Assembly (NCBI RefSeq): GCF_943912555.1 | Contig: NZ_CALTUR010000109.1 | Location: 1 to 5,501, forward strand | Reading direction: 5' to 3' | Length of the DNA: 5,501 nucleotides | Source of the DNA: an uncultured Streptococcus sp. | Lineage (GTDB): Bacteria > Bacillota > Bacilli > Lactobacillales > Streptococcaceae | In this document: positions 1-5,501 of the stretch, in pieces | How the letters are laid out: every line of letters begins with the position of its first letter | How positions within the stretch are numbered: position 1 is the first letter of the stretch | The notes under the pieces: model-generated | What the model was told of the DNA's origin: nothing | What the model saw: only the letters and a program-made list of their open reading frames with translations | Database searches by the model: none | Position numbers and translations under genes: made by a program

Positions 1-29
1 ATAATATTCATAAATAAACGTTAAAATAG

Positions 30-44
30 AAAATTCAGAAAATT
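30..44. promoter_or_regulatory. CodY box upstream of ilvB
   Basis: The 15 bases match the CodY consensus AATTTTCWGAAAATT at 13 positions; the two mismatches are A instead of T at 32 and 33. CodY is the global nutrient regulator of low-GC Firmicutes. It binds DNA when branched-chain amino acids, isoleucine above all, are abundant, and ilv operons are classic targets. The box ends 12 bp before the -35 hexamer of the ilvB promoter, so a bound dimer could hinder RNA polymerase. That CodY represses here is inferred from the family and the position, not shown by the sequence. Confidence 0.8.
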
Positions 45-54
45 TCTTCTTTTC

Positions 55-74
55 TCTTGAAAAATCTTGAAAAA
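55..74 (+). repeat. Tandem 10-bp direct repeat in the ilvB promoter
   Basis: TCTTGAAAAA occurs twice in direct succession, at 55-64 and 65-74. The first copy supplies the -35 hexamer and the second fills most of the spacer. The second TTGAAA (67-72) is only 6 bp from the -10 and so cannot act as its -35. The period is close to one DNA turn and the A-tracts are in phase, so a local bend is possible; that is inference. Confidence 0.6.
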
Positions 75-84
75 ATGGTATGAT
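57..84 (+). promoter_or_regulatory. Sigma-A promoter of the ilvBNC operon
   Basis: The -35 hexamer TTGAAA lies at 57-62 and the -10 hexamer TATGAT at 79-84, with a 16-bp spacer. A TGG triplet just before the -10 (76-78) gives an extended -10 of the TGn type common in streptococci. Transcription should start near 91, leaving a leader of about 32 nt before the ilvB start codon. That is too short for a T-box or a leader-peptide attenuator, so control is expected at initiation, through the CodY box just upstream. Confidence 0.8.
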
Positions 85-122
85 AGTAACAAGTTATTTT
101 TAAGTGAAGAGAAAGGGGAACA

Positions 123-1823
123 ATGGAGAAAATCAGTTTAGAATCTCCTAAGACGGGGTCAGACCTAGTTTTGGAAACACTTCGTGATTTAGGAATTGAT
201 ACCATCTTTGGTTATCCTGGTGGTGCTGTCTTGCCTTTTTATGATGCGATATATAATTTTAAAGGCATTCGCCACATTCTAGGACGCCATGAGCAAGGTT
301 GTTTGCATGAAGCTGAAGGTTATGCCAAATCAACTGGAAAGTTGGGTGTTGCCGTCGTCACTAGTGGACCAGGAGCAACAAATGCCATTACAGGGATTGC
401 AGATGCCATGAGCGATAGCGTTCCCCTTTTGGTCTTTACAGGTCAGGTGGCGCGAGCAGGGATTGGGAAGGATGCCTTTCAGGAGGCAGATATTGTGGGG
501 ATTACCATGCCAATCACTAAGTACAATTACCAAGTTCGTGAGACAGCTGATATTCCGCGTATCATTACGGAAGCTGTCCATATCGCGACTACAGGTCGAC
601 CAGGGCCAGTCGTCATTGACCTACCTAAAGACGTATCTGCTTTGGAAACAGACTTCATCTATTCACCAGAAGTCAATCTACCAAGCTATCAGCCAACTCT
701 TGAGCCAAATGATATGCAAATCAAGAAAATCTTGAAGCAATTATCCAAGGCTAAAAAGCCAGTCTTGCTTGCTGGTGGTGGAATTAGCTATGCTGAGGCT
801 GCGGCAGAATTAAATGAATTTGCAGAACGCTATCAAATTCCAGTGGTAACCAGTCTTTTGGGACAAGGAACGATTGCAATGAGTCACCCACTCTTCCTTG
901 GAATGGGAGGCATGCACGGGTCATTTGCAGCTAATATTGCCATGACAGAAGCTGATTTTATGATTAGTATTGGTTGTCGTTTCGATGACCGCTTGACGGG
1001 GAATCCTAAGACTTTTGCTAAGAATGCTAAGGTTGCCCATATTGATATTGACCCAGCTGAGATCGGAAAGATTATCAGTGCGGATATTCCAGTAGTTGGA
1101 GATGCTAAGAAAGCCTTGCAAATGTTGTTGGCTGAACCGACAGTTCATAACAATACTGAAAAATGGATTGAAAAAGTCACTAAAGACAAGAACCGTGTTC
1201 GTTCTTATGATAAGAAAGAGCGTGTGGTTCAACCGCAAGCCGTTATTGAACGAATTGGTGAATTGACGAATGGAGATGCCATTGTGGTAACAGACGTTGG
1301 TCAACACCAAATGTGGACAGCTCAGTATTATCCCTACCAAAATGAACGTCAGTTAGTGACTTCAGGTGGTTTGGGAACCATGGGCTTTGGGATCCCAGCA
1401 GCAATTGGAGCTAAAATTGCGAATCCTGACAAGGAAGTTGTCTTGTTTGTTGGTGACGGTGGTTTTCAAATGACCAACCAAGAATTGGCGATTCTGAACA
1501 TTTATAAGGTTCCAATCAAGGTTGTGATTCTCAACAATCACTCGCTTGGGATGGTTCGCCAGTGGCAGGAAGCTTTCTATGAAGGTAGAACTTCAGAATC
1601 TGTTTTTGATGTCCTTCCTGACTTTCAGCTGATGGCACAGGCTTATGGAATTAAAAACTATAAGTTTGATAATCCTGAGACTCTAGAAGAGGATCTTAAG
1701 GTTATAACTGAGGATATCCCAATGCTAATTGAAGTTGATATTTCTCGTAAGGAGCAAGTTTTACCAATGGTACCAGCTGGCAAGAGTAATCATGAGATGT
1801 TGGGGGTGAAATTCCATGCGTAG
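123..1823 (+). CDS. ilvB: Acetohydroxyacid (acetolactate) synthase, large catalytic subunit
   Basis: This is the cytoplasmic TPP-, Mg2+- and FAD-dependent enzyme that condenses two pyruvates to 2-acetolactate, or pyruvate with 2-oxobutyrate to 2-aceto-2-hydroxybutyrate. It is the first step shared by valine, leucine and isoleucine synthesis. At 566 residues it has normal family length. The N-terminal TPP-binding domain (about 12-175) carries GYPGGA at 30-35 and the catalytic glutamate E57 in RHEQG. The central domain (about 195-330) contains the RFDDRLTG segment (286-293) of the cofactor region. The C-terminal TPP domain (about 375-555) has GQHQMW (393-398) and the GDG...NN pyrophosphate/Mg motif (444-446 and 471-472). 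The start is fixed by AAAGGGG at 112-118, 4 nt before the ATG. It is first in the operon and overlaps ilvN. The anabolic rather than catabolic (AlsS) type follows from the attached regulatory subunit gene. No key residue is missing. Confidence 0.97.
   Translation: MEKISLESPKTGSDLVLETLRDLGIDTIFGYPGGAVLPFYDAIYNFKGIRHILGRHEQGCLHEAEGYAKSTGKLGVAVVTSGPGATNAITGIADAMSDSVPLLVFTGQVARAGIGKDAFQEADIVGITMPITKYNYQVRETADIPRIITEAVHIATTGRPGPVVIDLPKDVSALETDFIYSPEVNLPSYQPTLEPNDMQIKKILKQLSKAKKPVLLAGGGISYAEAAAELNEFAERYQIPVVTSLLGQGTIAMSHPLFLGMGGMHGSFAANIAMTEADFMISIGCRFDDRLTGNPKTFAKNAKVAHIDIDPAEIGKIISADIPVVGDAKKALQMLLAEPTVHNNTEKWIEKVTKDKNRVRSYDKKERVVQPQAVIERIGELTNGDAIVVTDVGQHQMWTAQYYPYQNERQLVTSGGLGTMGFGIPAAIGAKIANPDKEVVLFVGDGGFQMTNQELAILNIYKVPIKVVILNNHSLGMVRQWQEAFYEGRTSESVFDVLPDFQLMAQAYGIKNYKFDNPETLEEDLKVITEDIPMLIEVDISRKEQVLPMVPAGKSNHEMLGVKFHA
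1802..1809 (+). promoter_or_regulatory. Shine-Dalgarno site of ilvN, inside ilvB
   Basis: GGGGGTGA can pair over eight bases with the 16S rRNA 3' end, with one G-U wobble relative to GGAGGTGA. It lies 6 nt before the ATG at 1816. The next in-frame ATG, at 1825, would sit 15 nt away, which is too far. This selects 1816 and therefore the 8-bp overlap with ilvB. Confidence 0.75.
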
Positions 1824-2292
1824 AATGTTAACAGCTAAACTACAGAATCGTTCAGGTGTTCTTAACCGCTTTACAGGAGTCTTGTCTCGTCGTCAGGTTA
1901 ATATTGAGAGCATCTCAGTTGGAATTACAGAAGATCCAAATGTATCACGTATTACCATTATTATTGATGTAGCTTCTCATGATGAAGTGGAGCAAATCAT
2001 TAAGCAACTTAATCGTCAGATTGATGTGATTCGCATTCGAGATATTACAGACAAGCCTCATTTGGAGCGCGAGGTGATTTTGGTTAAGATGTCAGCGCCA
2101 GCTGAGAAGCGAGCTGAGATTCTAGCGATTATTCAACCTTTCCGTGCAACAGTTGTAGACGTAGCACCAAGCTCGATTACCATTCAGATGACAGGAAATG
2201 CTGAAAAGAGTGAAGCTCTATTGAGAGTTATTCGACCATACGGTATTCGTAATATCGCTCGTACGGGTGCAACTGGATTTACCCGTGATTAA
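1816..2292 (+). CDS. ilvN: Acetohydroxyacid synthase, small regulatory subunit
   Basis: This subunit binds IlvB, raises its activity and gives feedback inhibition by valine. Its 158 residues are typical of the short bacterial type. An N-terminal ACT domain spans about 4-78, and the family's C-terminal domain about 83-155. The residues matching the valine-site positions known from Escherichia coli IlvH are present: N11 and G14 in the NRSG turn and N29 in VNIES. The enzyme is therefore predicted to be valine-sensitive. The MRRML start is the family's usual N-terminus and agrees with the strong ribosome binding site at 1802-1809. The ATG lies within the last codons of ilvB, an 8-bp overlap that suggests translational coupling and balanced subunit amounts. 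It is co-transcribed with ilvB and, as no terminator follows, probably with ilvC. Confidence 0.96.
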   Translation: MRRMLTAKLQNRSGVLNRFTGVLSRRQVNIESISVGITEDPNVSRITIIIDVASHDEVEQIIKQLNRQIDVIRIRDITDKPHLEREVILVKMSAPAEKRAEILAIIQPFRATVVDVAPSSITIQMTGNAEKSEALLRVIRPYGIRNIARTGATGFTRD

Positions 2293-2324
2293 AAATCCAA
2301 CTTAAATTTGTTAAACCAGCCTAA

Positions 2325-3380
<1,056 letters not shown>

Positions 3381-3401
3381 TTGATAGAAATTAAGGTGAA
3401 G

Positions 3402-3427
3402 GCGAGTTGGGGGACTAACTCGCTTTT
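3402..3427 (+). terminator. Rho-independent terminator of ilvBNC
   Basis: GCGAGTT (3402-3408) pairs with AACTCGC (3417-3423). The stem extends inward by a G-U pair (3409/3416) and a G-C pair (3410/3415), leaving a GGGA tetraloop. TTTTATAAT follows at once. The hairpin begins 21 bp after the ilvC stop codon and should end most ilvBNC transcripts before ilvA. The T-tract is short, only four before an A, so some readthrough is possible. Confidence 0.85.
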
Positions 3428-3431
3428 ATAA

Positions 3432-3465
3432 TCAATTCATCTCTCTTTTTAAGAGGATGGATTGA
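3432..3465. repeat. Long imperfect inverted repeat between ilvC and ilvA
   Basis: Bases 3432-3447 pair with 3451-3465: fifteen base pairs, one of them a T/G mismatch or wobble (3437/3460), one bulged T (3442) and a TTT loop (3448-3450). No T-rich run follows on either strand, so it does not look like a standard terminator. It could be an RNA processing or stability hairpin, an operator palindrome for ilvA, or the residue of a small repeat. I do not recognise its family. Confidence 0.65.
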
Positions 3466-3469
3466 GATA

Positions 3470-3573
3470 ATACTCAATGAAAATCAAAGAGCAAACTAGG
3501 AAGCTAGCCGTAGGCTGTACTTGAGTACGGCAAGGTGAAGCTGACGTGGTTTGAAGAGATTTTCGAAGAGTAT
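3470..3573 (-). repeat. BOX element, A-C form without boxB
   Basis: BOX elements are short non-coding, non-autonomous repeats scattered through pneumococcus and close relatives, usually built as boxA, a variable number of boxB, then boxC. The ends form an interrupted terminal inverted repeat: ATACTC...GAAAATC...AAAC on the left, and its complement ending in GAGTAT on the right. Bases 3525-3546 match the boxA sequence behind the widely used BOXA1R typing primer at 19 of 22 positions. The boxA part lies at about 3515-3573 and the boxC part at about 3470-3515, so the element reads A to C on the minus strand. No boxB is present. An internal GCCGTA/TACGGC stem (3507-3512 and 3526-3531) adds RNA structure. 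It ends 27 bp before ilvA and so probably lies in its leader or promoter region. Confidence 0.88.
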
Positions 3574-3589
3574 AAGTATGAAATAGTCT

Positions 3590-3594
3590 AGGAG
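3590..3594 (+). promoter_or_regulatory. Shine-Dalgarno site of ilvA
   Basis: AGGAG lies 6 nt before the ilvA ATG. It confirms the start at 3601, and it lies outside the BOX element, so the repeat has not removed the translation signal. Confidence 0.8.
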
Positions 3595-3600
3595 AAAAAG

Positions 3601-4851
3601 ATGTTAAGTTCAAAAGATATCATCAAGGCTCATAAGGTCTTGAACGGTGTGGTTGTGAATACTCCACTGGATTATGACCATTATTTATCGGAGAAGTATG
3701 GTGCTAAGATTTATTTGAAAAAGGAAAATGCCCAACGTGTTCGCTCTTTTAAAATTCGTGGTGCCTATTATGCCATTTCCCAGCTCAGCAAGGAAGAGCG
3801 TGAACGTGGGGTAGTCTGTGCTTCTGCGGGGAATCATGCGCAGGGAGTTGCCTATACTTGTAATGAAATGAAGATTCCTGCTACTATCTTTATGCCCATT
3901 ACTACTCCGCAACAAAAGATTGGTCAGGTTCGCTTTTTTGGTGGGGATTTCGTAACCATTAAACTAGTTGGAGATACCTTTGATGCCTCAGCTAAAGCAG
4001 CTCAAGAATTTACACTCTCTGAAAACCGTACCTTTATTGATCCCTTTGATGATGCCCATGTTCAAGCTGGTCAAGGGACAGTTGCTTATGAGATTTTAGA
4101 AGAAGCTCGAAAAGAATCAATTGATTTCGATGCTGTCTTGGTCCCTGTTGGTGGTGGCGGTCTCATTGCTGGAGTTTCTACTTATATCAAGGAAACAAAT
4201 CCAGAGATTGAAGTCATTGGGGTAGAGGCGAATGGAGCGCGTTCTATGAAGGCTGCTTTTGAAGCTGGTGGTCCAGTCAAACTCAAAGAAATTGATAAAT
4301 TTGCGGATGGGATTGCTGTGCAAAAGGTAGGACAGTTGACCTATGATGCAACTCGTCAACATGTTCAAACTTTGGTAGGTGTCGATGAGGGATTGATTTC
4401 TGAAACCTTGATTGACCTCTACTCTAAGCAAGGGATTGTCGCAGAACCTGCTGGAGCAGCTAGTATCGCATCTTTAGAGGTTTTAGCTGAATATATCAAG
4501 GGGAAGACCATTTGTTGTATCATTTCTGGAGGAAATAATGATATCAACCGCATGCCAGAAATGGAAGAGCGTGCCTTGATTTATGATGGGATTAAGCATT
4601 ATTTTGTGGTCAATTTTCCACAGCGTCCAGGTGCTTTGCGTGAGTTTGTAAATGATATCTTGGGGCCAAATGATGATATCACACGTTTTGAGTATATCAA
4701 ACGAGCTAGTAAGGGAACAGGTCCAGTATTAATTGGGATTGCCTTGGCAGATAAGCATGATTATGCAGGATTGATTCGTCGCATGGAAGGTTTTGATCCA
4801 GCTTATATTAACTTAAATGGTAATGAAACGCTCTATAATATGCTTGTCTGA
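3601..4851 (+). CDS. ilvA: Threonine dehydratase (threonine ammonia-lyase), biosynthetic
   Basis: This PLP enzyme deaminates L-threonine to 2-oxobutyrate, the committed step that feeds isoleucine synthesis through IlvBN and IlvC. At 416 residues it is the shorter Bacillus-type form, with one C-terminal ACT-like domain (about 333-406), not the roughly 514-residue enterobacterial form with two. The fold-type II catalytic domain (about 5-320) shows the PLP lysine K51 in SFKIRGAY (49-56), SAGNHAQG (75-82), the phosphate-binding GGGGL (184-188), EPAGAA (282-287) and SGGNN (309-313). The ACT-like domain and the ilv setting favour the biosynthetic over the catabolic (TdcB) enzyme, and allosteric control by isoleucine is expected from the family. 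It is separated from ilvC by a terminator and a BOX element, so it probably has its own transcription start or relies on readthrough. No convincing promoter or terminator of its own is visible. Confidence 0.96.
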   Translation: MLSSKDIIKAHKVLNGVVVNTPLDYDHYLSEKYGAKIYLKKENAQRVRSFKIRGAYYAISQLSKEERERGVVCASAGNHAQGVAYTCNEMKIPATIFMPITTPQQKIGQVRFFGGDFVTIKLVGDTFDASAKAAQEFTLSENRTFIDPFDDAHVQAGQGTVAYEILEEARKESIDFDAVLVPVGGGGLIAGVSTYIKETNPEIEVIGVEANGARSMKAAFEAGGPVKLKEIDKFADGIAVQKVGQLTYDATRQHVQTLVGVDEGLISETLIDLYSKQGIVAEPAGAASIASLEVLAEYIKGKTICCIISGGNNDINRMPEMEERALIYDGIKHYFVVNFPQRPGALREFVNDILGPNDDITRFEYIKRASKGTGPVLIGIALADKHDYAGLIRRMEGFDPAYINLNGNETLYNMLV

Positions 4852-4877
4852 GGACTAATAAAAAAATATCATATTAT

Positions 4878-4906
4878 TTGCACAACTGATGTATAGGTGC
4901 TATAAT
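4878..4906 (+). promoter_or_regulatory. Strong sigma-A promoter downstream of ilvA
   Basis: TTGCAC (4878-4883) and a perfect TATAAT (4901-4906) are separated by 17 bp. A TGC triplet (4898-4900) gives a full extended -10, and the DNA upstream is AT-rich. Transcription should begin near 4913. A good ribosome binding site (AAAGGGGG, 4917-4924) and an ATG at 4933 follow, but the reading frame behind them is broken. It looks like the intact promoter of a gene that has since decayed. Confidence 0.75.
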
Positions 4907-4932
4907 GAGGGTAAAGAAAGGGGGCGATTCCT

Positions 4933-5501
4933 ATGAACTTAGGAAAACTATCCTACTATTTCTACTACAACTTATTATAGTGCCTATTATTTTTGTTTCA
5001 GTTTATAATAATAATAAAGAATCACTTGATATATATAAGGATACTATTTAGAATACAATATTTTATATATAACTAATTTAAAAATTGTCTAAATATAATA
5101 GCAAACAGAGAAAATAATCAGTATTTATGAGACAGATTTGCTAATTTAATTGATAAAATTGATCTGATACTTGTAAAATGAGAGTAGTAGAAAAGTTTGT
5201 GGCATTAGGAAGTTATATTCTAGATACTGACTATGAATGGTGTTTGAAAAGAATATGTAAAATCTGATGAAACAAGTCCATTGTACCAGTTGAAAAAGAA
5301 AATAAGATTTAAATAATGACAGGAAGAGACCTTAGACAAAGAGAAAGGAAAGAGATAGTTAAGAGCTAATCAGAGGAAAATATTATCTTTGCTAGCTTTA
5401 ATAATTTAAAAGGAATGTATAGAATTACTTGAATATGACTCCTGTCTATCCTATTGAGTAGCTGGTATGTAGTTTATATGAATATTCTTACATATTATAG
5501 G
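4933..5501 (+). pseudogene. Decayed gene for a membrane-anchored protein, 5' part; runs off the window
   Basis: The family is not recognised. The promoter at 4878-4906 and the AAAGGGGG site lead to ATG 4933, but that frame encodes only MNLGKLSYYFYYNLL before TAG at 4978. Adding one A to the AAAA run at 4944-4947 would join MNLGK to a hydrophobic helix (TILLFLLQ...FVSVY, 4947-5006) and then NNNKESLDIYKDTI, which stops at TAG 5049. Protein-like pieces continue across all three frames, broken by stops: 5054-5089 (YNILYITNLKIV), 5131-5178 (DRFANLIDKIDLILVK), 5178-5264 (VEKFVALGSYILDTDYEW), 5248-5313 (including SDETSPLYQLKKKI), 5370-5429 (including NIIFASFNNLKGMYRIT) and 5439-5501 (including SSWYVVYMNILTYY). 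A short N-terminus, one membrane helix and then a long soluble stretch would fit the extracytoplasmic sensor of a histidine kinase or a similar receptor, but that is a guess. No ORF of useful length survives. Confidence 0.6.

Noticed and set aside
85..122. T-box riboswitch or leader-peptide attenuator in front of ilvB
   Set aside because: The leader is only about 32 nt, with no hairpin, no specifier-like structure and no leader ORF.
921..1340. Minus-strand open frame of 139 codons inside ilvB, and shorter shadows at 330-581 and 463-735
   Set aside because: They overlap unmistakable ilvB coding sequence and show no domain or motif I recognise.
2304..2318. CodY-like AT-rich dyad before ilvC
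   Set aside because: About 9 of 15 matches, lacking the central C and G. That is expected by chance in AT-rich intergenic DNA.
3477..3524. Mini-ORF MKIKEQTRKLAVGCT within the BOX element, considered as an ilvA leader peptide
   Set aside because: It has no ribosome binding site and no run of isoleucine or threonine codons. It appears to be a by-product of the BOX sequence rather than something specific to ilvA.
3558..3572. CodY-like sequence at the right end of the BOX element, before ilvA
   Set aside because: Only about 9 of 15 consensus positions match, and the TTTTCGAAGAG core is part of the BOX end itself, so it is not evidence of ilvA control.
3685..4431. Minus-strand open frames of 76 and 104 codons inside ilvA
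   Set aside because: They are antisense shadows of a well-supported gene, with no motif or context.
4905..5051. A 48-codon ORF beginning MRVKKGGDSYELRK as an intact small membrane protein
   Set aside because: Its ATG overlaps the -10 hexamer and would be upstream of the expected transcription start, and the ribosome binding site serves ATG 4933 in another frame. It fits better as a frame-shifted piece of the decayed gene.
5178..5267. A 29-codon ORF beginning MRVVEKFVALG as a separate small gene
   Set aside because: There is no ribosome binding site upstream, and neighbouring protein-like pieces in other frames make it more likely a fragment of the same decayed gene.

Overview
The window comes from a low-GC Firmicute, almost certainly a Streptococcus of the mitis/pneumoniae group. 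Three things point there: the BOX repeat between ilvC and ilvA, the CodY-type box in front of ilvB, and the protein sequences, which closely resemble the pneumococcal branched-chain amino acid enzymes as I remember them. It is mostly an ordinary biosynthetic locus. I see no defence system, prophage, CRISPR array or RNA gene.

Layout, all on the + strand: (1) 1-122 is the ilvB control region, with a CodY box, a sigma-A promoter and a short leader that lacks a T-box or attenuator. (2) ilvB (123-1823) and ilvN (1816-2292) overlap by 8 bp and encode the large and small subunits of acetohydroxyacid synthase. (3) ilvC (2358-3380) follows after 65 bp and encodes ketol-acid reductoisomerase; a rho-independent terminator at 3402-3427 closes the operon. 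(4) 3428-3600 holds a long imperfect palindrome, a BOX A-C repeat and the ilvA ribosome binding site. (5) ilvA (3601-4851) encodes threonine dehydratase. (6) 4852-5501 has a strong vegetative promoter followed by what looks like the decayed remains of a membrane-protein gene running to the window end.

Together, IlvA makes 2-oxobutyrate from threonine. IlvBN condenses pyruvate with pyruvate (valine/leucine branch) or with 2-oxobutyrate (isoleucine branch). IlvC reduces and isomerises both products. The dehydratase (IlvD) and transaminase (IlvE) needed to finish the pathway are not in the window. Expression probably follows branched-chain amino acid status through CodY, and IlvN and IlvA add allosteric control. 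The parts that merit a second look are non-coding: the palindrome and BOX element ahead of ilvA, and the orphan promoter with gene wreckage after it.
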